Shown here one piece after another: positions 1 through 8,061 of a DNA stretch of 64,000 nt. The notes beneath the pieces are model-generated. The model did not search any database. It saw only the letters and a program-made list of their open reading frames with translations, and was not told where the DNA came from. Position numbers and translations under genes: made by a program. Position 1 is the stretch's first letter; every line of letters starts with the position of its first letter. The DNA comes from Bin5 sp965200685 (lineage in GTDB: Bacteria > Chloroflexota > Anaerolineae > Caldilineales > Caldilineaceae): positions 310,001-374,000 of the forward strand of contig OZ241379.1 in NCBI GenBank assembly GCA_965200685.1. Reading direction: 5' to 3'.

Positions 1-72
1 TGTGATGTAGGAAGGAGCTTACGAATCAGTCTTTGTATTCTATTTCTCTGCGCCTCCATACGTATTCTCCAA

Positions 73-702
73 TCAAGCTACCAGGGCCGAATCGTGAAGC
101 CGGTAGTACCCATCCCCGACACAAAAGCGGCATAAACTACGCCCCTCCCGCACGATCTCCCGCTCGTTGATGATCTCCTCCCCGCAACCATCACAGTTGG
201 TCCGCACCCCAGCCCGGCTGACAATCGCCTCAACCGCTGTCTTCAGTCTCACCCAATGAAAGGAGAGTAATTCGCACTCCGGCATCCTTTGATATCCGTG
301 GAGCATGGCAAAGTAACGGCGGGTTTCTTGCGGCGCATACGACCAGGCCCGCTCACGTACATCCAGCTGCGGCGCGACGCGCACAGCCCGGCCCGTGTTT
401 ACATCAACAAACGTAGCCGCGATCTTCCCATAGTCCTCCACCCGCAGAGTGCGATGCCCGACAGACGCGCCGCTAGCCGCCTCCACACCATCGGCAAAGC
501 AGCCATCACTCTCTACAATCACCAGCAGCCGTTTATCACGGCGGGGCACATCCATCTGCAAAGCAGCGGCCCCAGCAATACCAATGCGGGCCCCCAACAC
601 CTGACGAGGGCACAGGTGCTTGTGCCGCGCAGCAGCAGACTGCAGCGCGCTTTGCAGAGCTGCATCAATGTCCGCTAGATTTGTACTCGTCACGGTCGTC
701 AT
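73..702 (-). CDS. FmdE-domain protein with C-terminal zinc finger
   Basis: A 209-residue protein of the FmdE/FwdE type (formylmethanofuran dehydrogenase subunit E family, known outside methanogens). The N-terminal half has the family signature: HKHLCPRQVLGARIG near residues 27-41 and ESDGCFADGVEAASGASVGH near 64-83, which carry the conserved Cys/His residues. The C-terminus (about 168-193) holds a CDGCG...CRFC treble-clef-like zinc-binding site, the usual TraR/FmdE tail. No methanofuran pathway gene is visible, so the molecular role is unknown; metal or cofactor handling is a guess. It has its own sigma70-like promoter (778-806) and is divergent from mnmA. The first ATG at 702 is used; the family match begins soon after it. 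Confidence 0.75.
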   Translation of the reverse strand: MTTVTSTNLADIDAALQSALQSAAARHKHLCPRQVLGARIGIAGAAALQMDVPRRDKRLLVIVESDGCFADGVEAASGASVGHRTLRVEDYGKIAATFVDVNTGRAVRVAPQLDVRERAWSYAPQETRRYFAMLHGYQRMPECELLSFHWVRLKTAVEAIVSRAGVRTNCDGCGEEIINEREIVREGRSLCRFCVGDGYYRLHDSALVA

Positions 703-777
703 CTGCTGACCTCTTCAGATGTTAGCCACCTGGCCGGATGGCATTTCCCTACAAACGAATCTGTGTAATCCCTAACT

Positions 778-806
778 ATTATACAGCCAGCCGCAATAGT
801 TTACAA
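778..806 (-). promoter_or_regulatory. Sigma70-type promoter of the FmdE-like gene
   Basis: On the minus strand TTGTAA (806-801), a 17-bp spacer and TATAAT (783-778). Predicted transcription start is about 770, giving a leader of roughly 70 nt before the ATG at 702. The perfect -10 box and optimal spacing are seen directly; activity is inferred. Confidence 0.5.
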
Positions 807-825
807 TACACACTCCTGCGTCACC

Positions 826-855
826 ATGACGGAAAACCATCCGCTATGTTACAAT
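826..855 (+). promoter_or_regulatory. Probable promoter of mnmA giving a near-leaderless mRNA
   Basis: ATGACG (826-831), an 18-bp spacer and TACAAT (850-855). The predicted transcription start is about 861-863, which is the mnmA ATG itself (863), and no Shine-Dalgarno sequence precedes the ATG. A leaderless transcript is therefore the simplest reading. Confidence 0.4.
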
Positions 856-862
856 ATCATAC

Positions 863-2011
863 ATGGACACGAAGCAAAAGCATCGCAAGCCCCCATCCGA
901 AACAACGGTCGTCGTCGCTATGAGCGGCGGCGTGGATAGCTCCGTGGCTGCCGCGCTGCTGACAGAACAGGGCTATCACTGTATTGGCATAATGATGCGC
1001 CTATGGGCAGAAGTCAAGACAGGTGAAGGCTCTACAAACAAATGTTGTAGTCTGGAAAGCGTGGACGACGCCCGCCAGGTGGCGGACCAATTGGGCATGC
1101 CCTTTTATCTGATCAATGTTGAACAGCCCTTCAAGCAGAACGTGGTGGATTTTTTCATTGACGGCTACAGTGCCGGGCTGACACCCAACCCTTGCCTAGC
1201 CTGCAACCGACACATCCGCTTCGACTATCTGCTCAACTACGCCCGTCGCTTGGGCGCGGACTATCTAGCCAGCGGCCATTACGCCCGCTTGCAGCGGCAG
1301 GCCAATGGCAGTATTCATCTGCTACGGGGAGTGGATGCGCGTAAGGATCAGTCGTATGTACTGAGTGTGCTAGGCCAGGCAGAGCTCAACGACCTGCTCT
1401 TTCCTATCGGCAACTACCCCAAGCCTGACGTGCGCCGCATGGCCGCAGCCCGAGGCCTACCCATTCACAGCAAACATGACTCCATGGATCTCTGCTTCGT
1501 GACCGATGACGACTACCGCCGCTTTCTACAGGACTGGGCACCCCAAGCAATGGTACCCGGCCAAATCATTGATCAAGACGGGAATTTTTTGGGCATGCAC
1601 CAGGGCCTGCCCAATTATACAATTGGCCAGCGTAAGGGCCTGGGCCTCAGCGGCTCCAACGTGCCTCTGTATGTCCTAGAGCTTGACCGCTCGCGCAATG
1701 TGTTGGTCGTCGGCCCGGCCGAGGCCTTGAACAAGACAGAATTGCTGGCAAGCGGCGTCAACTGGACACTGGACACAGCGGTTGCGGCCGGCAGTCGGGC
1801 CCAATGTAAGATCCGCTATACCGCCCGCCCAGTAGACTGTACCCTATACCCACAGGACGACAGCTCTGTGCGAGTCGTCTTTGATGCGCCTGTACGGGAC
1901 ATTACACCCGGCCAGGGTGCGGTCTTCTATGAGGGCGCGCACTGCCTAGGCGGCGGCCTGATCGTCAAAACGAACGCAGCCGACACGCGCCGGCGTTTCA
2001 ATGAACCCTAG
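863..2011 (+). CDS. mnmA: tRNA-specific 2-thiouridylase MnmA
   Basis: MnmA transfers sulfur to U34 of tRNA-Lys, -Glu and -Gln in the cytoplasm, using ATP to adenylate the base. The 382-residue length is typical. The PP-loop ATPase motif SGGVDSS lies at residues 21-27, the catalytic Cys in NPCLACN is C111, and the second catalytic Cys in DLCFV is C211. The C-terminal beta-barrel (about 285-365, ending in PGQGAVFYEG) is present. The ATG at 863 is the only sensible start; it lacks an RBS and sits at the predicted transcription start. The next small ORF overlaps its 3' end if the upstream ATG at 2001 is used. Thiolation partners (IscS, TusA-like) are not in the window. Confidence 0.95.
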   Translation: MDTKQKHRKPPSETTVVVAMSGGVDSSVAAALLTEQGYHCIGIMMRLWAEVKTGEGSTNKCCSLESVDDARQVADQLGMPFYLINVEQPFKQNVVDFFIDGYSAGLTPNPCLACNRHIRFDYLLNYARRLGADYLASGHYARLQRQANGSIHLLRGVDARKDQSYVLSVLGQAELNDLLFPIGNYPKPDVRRMAAARGLPIHSKHDSMDLCFVTDDDYRRFLQDWAPQAMVPGQIIDQDGNFLGMHQGLPNYTIGQRKGLGLSGSNVPLYVLELDRSRNVLVVGPAEALNKTELLASGVNWTLDTAVAAGSRAQCKIRYTARPVDCTLYPQDDSSVRVVFDAPVRDITPGQGAVFYEGAHCLGGGLIVKTNAADTRRRFNEP

Positions 2012-2081
2012 ACGAGCAAGAATTTTGGGTAAAGGCCGGGGGAAGCACAGAGAAAGATATCTGCTGAGAATAGACGCGATT

Positions 2082-2345
2082 ATGGGTGCCTTACTCAATC
2101 CCACAGTTCTGCTGGCGACATTGTTGGTCGTCGGCTATGCCAGCCTCTTTCATCTATGGACAGGTCGCTCTCTACGTGAGCTGCTGTTGTTTCTCGTTGT
2201 GGCCGCCGTCGGATTTGCCCTCGGCCAATGGGCGGGCCGCTCTCTACAGTTGGACATCCTGCGAATTGGACAGCTTTATATACTGGAGACCATAGTGGCT
2301 TCTTTTCTGGCCCTATTCCTCGTCAAAACACTCAATCTCTTGTAG
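2082..2345 (+). CDS. Small integral membrane protein
   Basis: An 87-residue hydrophobic protein with about three membrane segments: roughly residues 5-22 after MGALLNP, a middle one around LRELLLFLVVAAVGFALG, and a C-terminal one around YILETIVASFLALFLV. The ATG at 2082 places the first helix directly at the N-terminus. An in-frame ATG at 2001, overlapping mnmA, would add a basic 27-residue leader and cannot be excluded. Similar short proteins occur next to housekeeping genes in Chloroflexota, but I do not recognise a named family. It is followed 41 nt later by another small membrane-anchored protein, probably in the same operon. Confidence 0.55.
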   Translation: MGALLNPTVLLATLLVVGYASLFHLWTGRSLRELLLFLVVAAVGFALGQWAGRSLQLDILRIGQLYILETIVASFLALFLVKTLNLL

Positions 2346-2386
2346 TATCCATCGGTCAAACTCGCGTATTGGCAAAGGAGTCCGTC

Positions 2387-2800
2387 GTGGTCAGTACCAC
2401 AGTTCGGGATATCGCAATTATTCTCGTTGCTGTTGAAATTCTCATTCTGAACGGGCTGCTGGTAGTACTCGTCTGGCAGATTTGGCGGCTGGTCAAGATG
2501 ATTCAAACGGAAATCAAGCCGGTGATCAAAGACAGCCAAGAAACAGTCGGCACCGTCAAAGGCACGGCAGATTTCGTCAGCACACGGATCGTCAGCCCAT
2601 TCATGATCGCCAGCAGCCGTTTGGCCGGCCTGCGCCGCTCCGTGCAGGTGATACAGTCGGAACTGCGGAGTTCCATGGCCGCAGCCGTACCGGAGCGCGC
2701 GCCATCCAAATCGGAGCCGCCGCAGACACGCGCGGAGCAAGGGCCGAAACCCTCGCAGGTTCGCCCATCCAACCCATCGCGGACAGACCAACCACCATAA
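2387..2800 (+). CDS. Membrane-anchored small protein with Pro-rich tail
   Basis: A 137-residue protein starting at GTG 2387, chosen because AAAGGAG (2374-2380) lies 6 nt upstream; longer in-frame starts have no RBS. It has one N-terminal transmembrane helix (about residues 8-30, IAIILVAVEILILNGLLVVL), an amphipathic helical region (about 35-90) and a charged, Pro/Arg-rich tail. The layout resembles DUF948-like or small bitopic proteins, but no family is firmly recognised. Its position after another small membrane protein suggests a joint envelope role (inference). Confidence 0.55.
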   Translation: MVSTTVRDIAIILVAVEILILNGLLVVLVWQIWRLVKMIQTEIKPVIKDSQETVGTVKGTADFVSTRIVSPFMIASSRLAGLRRSVQVIQSELRSSMAAAVPERAPSKSEPPQTRAEQGPKPSQVRPSNPSRTDQPP

Positions 2801-2934
2801 GGAACGGGCCTATGACTGCGCTGACAGGAGATCCGCCGCGAATCGCTATGCAAACCCAAGCCATCTGCCACAAAATCAAAGAGCGGCCGAGGTACAATCG
2901 AACGCAAGCCCGAACACTGGGCAAAGGACTCCCA

Positions 2935-3105
2935 ATGAACTACTGGCAGACAGACCTCATCCACCTACGGGGCGTGGAACCGGAGGACGGTGATATCTTC
3001 TGGCACTGGAACCAAGACAGCGAATTGGCCCGCAATCTGGATGAACGCTACTACGGCATGACAGTGGAAGAACGGCAACAACACTACGGGGACACCAACC
3101 AATGA
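2935..3105 (+). pseudogene. N-terminal stub of a GNAT acetyltransferase
   Basis: A 56-codon ORF starting at ATG 2935 with AAAGGA (2923-2928) 6 nt upstream and a TACAAT -10-like box at 2892-2897. The peptide begins MNYWQTDLIHLRGVEPEDGD and continues with HWNQDSELARNLDE, which is the start of a typical RimJ-like GNAT domain (beta1-alpha1). It ends after 56 residues, so the acetyl-CoA binding motif is absent. Its stop overlaps the ATG of the next gene (ATGA at 3102), so the stub may survive as a translational coupler. It is best read as a deletion remnant; a functional micro-protein is possible. Confidence 0.55.
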
Positions 3106-4382
3106 GAGCGGTGCAGATCGACCCAGCATCCCCTACTTGGTCGGCCCAACTCCGGCAGATGCGCCGCTGGTTGGCAGACCGACCGTCCCTTCTACCCCAT
3201 CATTTTCTGGAATCTGTCCTACCAAAGATCGGCGGCCTGCTCTTTGCCCTTGTTGAAGAGCGGACATCCGCAGCACTCCCTCCTTTGGGCTACGCATTTT
3301 TGCTACCTCGGACCATCAGCCCGAATGGACCGGTCTACACACTGCGTTTTGAGCCTATGACCATGGGCGCATCGGTCAATGCAAAGGAAATTGCCCGAAC
3401 AGTGCAGAGGGAACTAGCACTTGATTTGCCCGATATCCGAAATTTGCAGCATCGCCGGCTACTGTTCTATCGGCCTGACATGCCGCAGCAGTATACCCCG
3501 ACCCACATCATACAAGGCGTGGACTATGGCCACCCGGACGCAGCAGAGGCGACTGCCATTCGACAATTACAGCAGACCATCTGGCACAGCCCTTGCGATA
3601 GCCTGTACCCCAGGGATCTACACAGTGATGACGCGGGCTTGGGCACATCATTGGTCGCGCGGGTTGACGGTAAAATGGCTGCTTTTCTGTTGGGGTTCTA
3701 CTGCTTTGGCGGGATGCCTCTGCCCGCGCCTTGGCACAAATTCCGCCAGGACCTGCGGCTCGAATCCCAGCTCCTGGCCGTAGCCCCGGCCCAGCGTCGC
3801 CGCCGCATCGGCCAATTCCTCAAACGATTGCAGGCCCACCAGGCCCTGGCCGACGGCATCGATCTGATCAGTTGGACTATGGACCCACTACTTTTCCCCA
3901 ACGCCTTACTCAACTTTACTCGCCTGCGCGCCATTACCTGGGAATTTCAACCCAGCCTCTACACATTTCGCAACGAACTCAATCAGGTGCCCGCCTCCCG
4001 CCTACATGTGCTGTGGTCAGTTCGCTCCCAACGGGTGCAGACGGCCCTGGCCGGCCAAAACCAGGCAAAACCGCTCATAGTTGCACCCAGACCTGACCTG
4101 ACAATTGTCAATCAGGCCGCGGGGATGACGATCTTCAATGCTGACACGCCTCGCATCGCCATTGAAATCCCCGCCGATTGGATCACACTCCAGCGGGAAG
4201 ATCGGGGCACTGCCCAACGCTGGCGGGATGTCACCGACCGGCTGCTGGGCCACTACCTCGGCCCACAACCGGGGCACTATATCCTCACCGAAGCAGGGGT
4301 CAGCGCATCCCGCTACTTTCTCATCGGCGAACGGGTGGATGGCAAATTGCTGGACCGATTAGCGGAGTCTGCAGCTACTTAA
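3102..4382 (+). CDS. Predicted GNAT-superfamily protein (COG3375-like)
   Basis: A 426-residue protein. The central part (about 135-310) resembles the COG3375 group of predicted acetyltransferases: the segment around GVDYGHPDAAEA..IRQLQQTIWH, a hydrophobic strand with VDGKMAAFLLGFYCFGG, then LESQLLAVAPAQRRRRIGQF, which fits the Q/RxxGxG/A acetyl-CoA loop of GNAT enzymes, and IDLISWTMDPLLFPNALLNF. The N-terminal 130 residues are of unknown function, and the C-terminal 100 resemble the extra domain of this group. The substrate is unknown. The start ATG overlaps the stop of the GNAT stub by 4 nt. The 3' end overlaps the convergent glycosyltransferase gene by 4 bp. Confidence 0.6.
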   Translation: MRAVQIDPASPTWSAQLRQMRRWLADRPSLLPHHFLESVLPKIGGLLFALVEERTSAALPPLGYAFLLPRTISPNGPVYTLRFEPMTMGASVNAKEIARTVQRELALDLPDIRNLQHRRLLFYRPDMPQQYTPTHIIQGVDYGHPDAAEATAIRQLQQTIWHSPCDSLYPRDLHSDDAGLGTSLVARVDGKMAAFLLGFYCFGGMPLPAPWHKFRQDLRLESQLLAVAPAQRRRRIGQFLKRLQAHQALADGIDLISWTMDPLLFPNALLNFTRLRAITWEFQPSLYTFRNELNQVPASRLHVLWSVRSQRVQTALAGQNQAKPLIVAPRPDLTIVNQAAGMTIFNADTPRIAIEIPADWITLQREDRGTAQRWRDVTDRLLGHYLGPQPGHYILTEAGVSASRYFLIGERVDGKLLDRLAESAAT

Positions 4383-5569
4383 ACAAGCAGAGCGTCGATT
4401 TCGTTATCCTCTCGTATGCGTCGGGCCTGGACCAGGGCCCGTTTTTTGAGGATACGGGGCAGGCCGAGGCAGCCGGCCACTTGGCCGCGCAGCCGGCCCC
4501 GGGCCGCGGCCCCTCGCCAGTTGCGGAGGGCATCAACAGCTATCGTCAGTTGCGCGTGCAAGATGGCCGACAGATGCTGCCAGAGGAGAGCCGCTGGCAT
4601 ATTTTTGGCAAGAGTCCACAGAGTGTTACGTCCCACATAGAAGCTGCTCAGTTCATCGCCACCACTGCTACTCAATTTGTGATACACCTGGGCTGTCGCT
4701 GCGAAGACGACCTGCCAGCCAAGCAGTTGCGCGCGAAAGGAGAAGTCCACATCCTCCAGATACATCCAGAATTCCTCGTCAAATCCATCAAGGGCATTCC
4801 ACAGCTCCCGGCGCACGGCCATTGCCCCTCCGCAACCGCCAAAGATTGTCCCCGCATCATCAAATTGGCCCCTATCAATAGCCCATACGCCCCGGTTGCG
4901 GGGAAGGCCATCCCGTCCCATCAGATCTCCGGCCGTGTGGATACGCTCCCGTTCGTCAAACAGCAGGAGTTTGGCAGCCACAATTCCTGCCTGCGGATGT
5001 GTGCAGATGGCTTTTGCCAGCTCGGCCAAAAACTCCGGGGCCGGCTGGGTGTCATTATTGAGGAGGACAAGCACGCGGCCCAGAGCGGCATTGGCTGCCG
5101 CATTACAAATGGCAACAAAGCCCTGATTTCTGCGAGTGACCAGCACCCGGGTGCGGGGAGCATTGGCTTCCACCCAAGCGACAGAATCGTCACCGCTGGC
5201 GTCGTCCGCGAAGATGACCTCAAAATCCGAGAAGGTTTGGGCAGCCAGGCCCGCAAACAGGTCCGGCAGATGGCGGCTGCCGTTGAAATTGGGAATCACC
5301 AGCGAAAAAAACGGCGGCATGTCCGCTTGCAAAGGCGGATAGACACGCTCTGGACGGGGGGTAAATGCGTCCGTGGCTGCGGTGAAACTGTCCAGATTGA
5401 GGGCAATGTTGTGACGCATGACCACCCGGTCTTCGGCCCGCAAAGTCCCATATGTTTCGTCTTGGGTCATTGCCTTGACACGGCCAGTATCCACAGGAAT
5501 GTCAACGCGCTTGCCCAATTTCTGCGGCTGGGAACGCCCGGTTTTTTCATTCATTTCCTTGTCATTCAT
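4379..5569 (-). CDS. Family 2 glycosyltransferase
   Basis: A GT-A fold glycosyltransferase of the rhamnosyltransferase/WcaA type, 396 residues. The start ATG at 5569 overlaps the rfbD stop (ATGAATGA) and has GGAG 7 nt upstream. The nucleotide-sugar domain starts with FSLVIPNFNGSRHL (about 86-100), followed by DDASGDDSV, the DxD-type LLNNDTQPAPEFL, and the acceptor-side YLEDVDFSFR (ED motif, catalytic base). The first ~80 residues are an unmatched extension. The C-terminal ~80 residues are basic and amphipathic, probably a membrane-association region. Pairing with dTDP-rhamnose reductase suggests transfer of rhamnose or a related sugar to a cell-surface glycan (inference). Confidence 0.85.
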   Translation of the reverse strand: MNDKEMNEKTGRSQPQKLGKRVDIPVDTGRVKAMTQDETYGTLRAEDRVVMRHNIALNLDSFTAATDAFTPRPERVYPPLQADMPPFFSLVIPNFNGSRHLPDLFAGLAAQTFSDFEVIFADDASGDDSVAWVEANAPRTRVLVTRRNQGFVAICNAAANAALGRVLVLLNNDTQPAPEFLAELAKAICTHPQAGIVAAKLLLFDERERIHTAGDLMGRDGLPRNRGVWAIDRGQFDDAGTIFGGCGGAMAVRRELWNALDGFDEEFWMYLEDVDFSFRAQLLGWQVVFAATAQVYHKLSSSGGDELSSFYVGRNTLWTLAKNMPAALLWQHLSAILHAQLTIAVDALRNWRGAAARGRLRGQVAGCLGLPRILKKRALVQARRIREDNEIDALLV

Positions 5570-6404
5570 ATTCAATCTCCACATACTCCTGCAACGCCTC
5601 CTGCCAGAGACGCAGACGGATGCCCAAGGCCGCGCCGGCCTGATTGACCAGAACTGCATGTCGCGGCGGCATAGTCGGGCGTGGCCATTCATGCGCGCCG
5701 ATAGCCGTGACAGGAAGCATCTCCCGCCCAGTCAGGCGTAGCAATGCCACAGCCCAATCATAACGACTGGCATAGCCATCATTGACAAAATGATAGATGC
5801 CGAAGTGCTGTGTCTCAATGAGCTGGGCGATGGCCTCTGCCACATCCGGCGCGTAGGTCGGGTTGCCATACTCATCGCCGACTACCCGCAGCGCGCCGTG
5901 TTTGTGCGCGGCCCTGCTAATTTTGGATGGAAAGTTGCTGCTCCCTGGCCCGTAGAGCCATGACACCCGCACAATATAGAGCTGTGCCAATACTGCCTGT
6001 GCGGCCTTCTCACCGGCAGCTTTACTGCGAGCATAGACGCTACTCGGCCCAGTCTGTTCATACTCTCGGTAGAAACGGCCCGGCTCCCCAGGGAATACCT
6101 CATTCGTGCTGATCTGTACCAGCAGCGCACCGCAACGGGCGCATCCTTCCGCAAGGTATTTTGGGCCGAGAGCATTAGCCGCGAACGCTTCATCCGCTGC
6201 CGCCTCTGCCCCATCCACATCTGTCCAAGCAGCGGCATTGATCACCACATCTGGTGATGTCTCTGCCAGTACATCGGCGATGGCCGGGTCGGTAATGTCA
6301 TACTGTGGACGTGTCCAGCAGGTCAGCTGCTCGGCAGAGGCAAATTGCGCCTGCAATGCCCGGCCGAGCTGTCCATTTGCACCACTAATCAGAATATGAG
6401 ACAT
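5562..6404 (-). CDS. rfbD: dTDP-4-dehydrorhamnose reductase
   Basis: RfbD/RmlD reduces dTDP-4-keto-L-rhamnose to dTDP-L-rhamnose with NAD(P)H, the last step of the pathway. The 280-residue protein starts at ATG 6404, preceded by GGAGGG; upstream in-frame ATGs lack an RBS. It shows the Rossmann motif ISGANGQLGRAL (residues 4-15), DVVINAAAWTDVDGAE (about 60-75), STNEVFPGE (normally STDYVFDG; N replaces D) and the catalytic YxxxK in YARSKAAGEK. The gene ends inside the start of the glycosyltransferase gene, so the two form an operon. An rfbC-like gene lies at the far end of the window. Confidence 0.88.
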   Translation of the reverse strand: MSHILISGANGQLGRALQAQFASAEQLTCWTRPQYDITDPAIADVLAETSPDVVINAAAWTDVDGAEAAADEAFAANALGPKYLAEGCARCGALLVQISTNEVFPGEPGRFYREYEQTGPSSVYARSKAAGEKAAQAVLAQLYIVRVSWLYGPGSSNFPSKISRAAHKHGALRVVGDEYGNPTYAPDVAEAIAQLIETQHFGIYHFVNDGYASRYDWAVALLRLTGREMLPVTAIGAHEWPRPTMPPRHAVLVNQAGAALGIRLRLWQEALQEYVEIEYE

Positions 6405-6508
6405 GATCCCTCCAATCAATCTCCATGCCACTTCCCATTCTAGCACAGGCCCGATTCATACTCGAATCTGCTCCTCCGAGAGGAAAAATTTTACAAGCAT
6501 CCAAACCT

Positions 6509-6537
6509 TTGCATAGAGTATCATTTTAAGATACAAT
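6509..6537 (+). promoter_or_regulatory. Probable promoter of the oxoamine synthase operon
   Basis: TTGCAT (6509-6514), a 17-bp spacer and TACAAT (6532-6537); predicted transcription start is near 6544. The same hexamer pair with the same spacing occurs at 52192-52220 before the peptide importer operon, which supports it as a genuine promoter type of this genome. Confidence 0.4.
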
Positions 6538-6570
6538 CCTTTATGTTTATCAATGATTCTTGTACTACCT

Positions 6571-6611
6571 CCGGAATCTGTTGCCTTTTGATTCCGGTTT
6601 TTAGGCAACAG
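6571..6611 (+). promoter_or_regulatory. Attenuator-like element with mutually exclusive hairpins
   Basis: Hairpin A is CCGGAATC (6571-6578) with GATTCCGG (6590-6597), followed by TTTTT (6598-6602), an intrinsic terminator shape. Hairpin B is CTGTTGCC (6578-6585) with GGCAACAG (6604-6611). B encloses the 3' arm of A in its loop and starts in the loop of A, so A and B compete (or form a pseudoknot). No plus-strand gene lies upstream for A to terminate, so it would act on the leader of the gene at 6712. The rest of 6405-6711 shows no gene. Confidence 0.4.
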
Positions 6612-6711
6612 GCTATCCTGCGTCGCTGCTAACGCGGCGGGGAACTGAATTATGCCTGATGCCATTCCTGCATCTGTGCTTATCGTATAACGGAAGAAGA
6701 GGGCGCGTACA

Positions 6712-8061
6712 ATGGTTGAGCAGCGAACACAAGACGCCGCCACTACAGCGGCGAGCAATCAAACAACTCCCCGGCCGGAGCCAATGGAAATCCATCCAGA
6801 TGGTATCCCCGCCGCAGTCATGGAAGACCCCCCATTTGAATCTACTTTGAATGGCATGCGAGGCCAAGTCGATCCCTTCACCTGGAAGATCGAAGCGTGG
6901 TGGGAACGTACACAGCAGACGAAGGCCAACGGCGTCTACTACTACTTTCAGCCAGTCGATGCCCTAGAAGGGCCCTGGGTGCATACGGAGGGCAAACGCA
7001 AACTGATGTTTGCCACCTATAGCTACCTAGGCCTGATCAATCATCCCCGCATTGTGGCAGCGGCCAAAGCCGCTACCGACCAATACGGAACCGGCACCCA
7101 TGGCGTCCGCATTCTGGGCGGCACCCTCGATCTACATGCCAAGATGGAACAGACCATCGCCGACTTTGCCAAACGCGAGGATGCCATCGTCTACAGCTCC
7201 GGGTATGTCACCAATTTGGCAACAGTCAGCACCATTGTGGGCCGGGGGGATTGGGTCTTCTCCGATAAGTGGAACCATGCGAGTATTGTCGATGGCTGTC
7301 TGTTGGCCCGAGGCAAATTTGCGCGCTTCCGCCATAATGATATGGACGACTTGGAAAAACAGTTGCGGCGCGCGCCGGATAGTGCCGGCAAACTTGTGGT
7401 CGCGGACGCGATCTTCTCCATGGATGGTGACATCTTTAACCTACCGGCCGCCACCGAGCTATGCCATAAGTACAATGCACGGCTGATGCTCGACGAAGCC
7501 CACAGCATTGGTGTCCTCGGCAAAACTGGCCGCGGCATTGAAGAGCATTTTGATATGTACGGTGCCATCGACCTGAAGATGGGCACCCTCAGCAAAACGA
7601 TCCCCGGCATTGGCGGTTATGTCACGGCCAATGTCAAACTGATTACCTACCTGCGACACACTGCACGGGGATTCGTCTTCAGCGCGGCTCTGCCCCCGGC
7701 CGTGACCGCAGCCATTATTGAAGGCTTTCAGGTCCTCAAAGAGGAAGGCGTCGAACGCAACCGCATCCTCATGCGTAATGTGGAACACTTCATCAGCGGC
7801 CTGCAAGCTGTCGGCTTTGACACAGGGATGACCGAATCGCCGATTGTCCCGATCATGGTGGGAACGGAAGAACGCGCCTTCGCCATGACAAAATTCTGCC
7901 AAGACAATGGCATCTTTGTGCTGCCCGTTTTGCCTCCAGCCGTACCGGAAGGGGCTGCCCGGCTACGAGCCAATGTCACCGCGGCACACACGCCGCAAGA
8001 TATCGACTTCGCCCTCGATATCTTTATCCGTGCAGGACGTCTAGTGGGCGTTATTGAATGA
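6712..8061 (+). CDS. Alpha-oxoamine synthase family PLP enzyme
   Basis: A PLP-dependent acyl-CoA:amino acid C-acyltransferase (family of 8-amino-7-oxononanoate synthase, KBL, serine palmitoyltransferase and 5-aminolevulinate synthase), 449 residues. Family marks seen: YSYLGLINHPRIVAAA (about 103-118), GTGTHGVRILGGTLDLH (substrate/PLP pocket), YSSGYVTNLATV, MLDEAHSIGVLGKTGRG (Asp and His contacting PLP) and the lysine region MGTLSKTIPGIGGY. A Pro-rich 80-residue N-terminal extension precedes the fold, as in SPT-like members. The product is not certain: no bio genes are nearby, so a sphingoid-like lipid base or another aminoketone is as likely as biotin. The stop overlaps the next start by 4 nt (ATGA), and the three-gene operon has an attenuator-like leader. 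Confidence 0.8.
   Translation: MVEQRTQDAATTAASNQTTPRPEPMEIHPDGIPAAVMEDPPFESTLNGMRGQVDPFTWKIEAWWERTQQTKANGVYYYFQPVDALEGPWVHTEGKRKLMFATYSYLGLINHPRIVAAAKAATDQYGTGTHGVRILGGTLDLHAKMEQTIADFAKREDAIVYSSGYVTNLATVSTIVGRGDWVFSDKWNHASIVDGCLLARGKFARFRHNDMDDLEKQLRRAPDSAGKLVVADAIFSMDGDIFNLPAATELCHKYNARLMLDEAHSIGVLGKTGRGIEEHFDMYGAIDLKMGTLSKTIPGIGGYVTANVKLITYLRHTARGFVFSAALPPAVTAAIIEGFQVLKEEGVERNRILMRNVEHFISGLQAVGFDTGMTESPIVPIMVGTEERAFAMTKFCQDNGIFVLPVLPPAVPEGAARLRANVTAAHTPQDIDFALDIFIRAGRLVGVIE

Noticed and set aside
738..923. Short plus-strand ORF upstream of and overlapping mnmA
   Set aside because: No RBS, overlaps the promoters and the mnmA start in another frame, no family.
4178..5647. A 489-codon plus-strand open frame
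   Set aside because: It is antisense to the glycosyltransferase and rfbD genes, has no domain or RBS, and reflects the GC-rich third positions of the real genes.
6456..6758. Minus-strand ORF upstream of rfbD
   Set aside because: It covers the promoter and hairpins of the oxoamine synthase leader; no domain or RBS.
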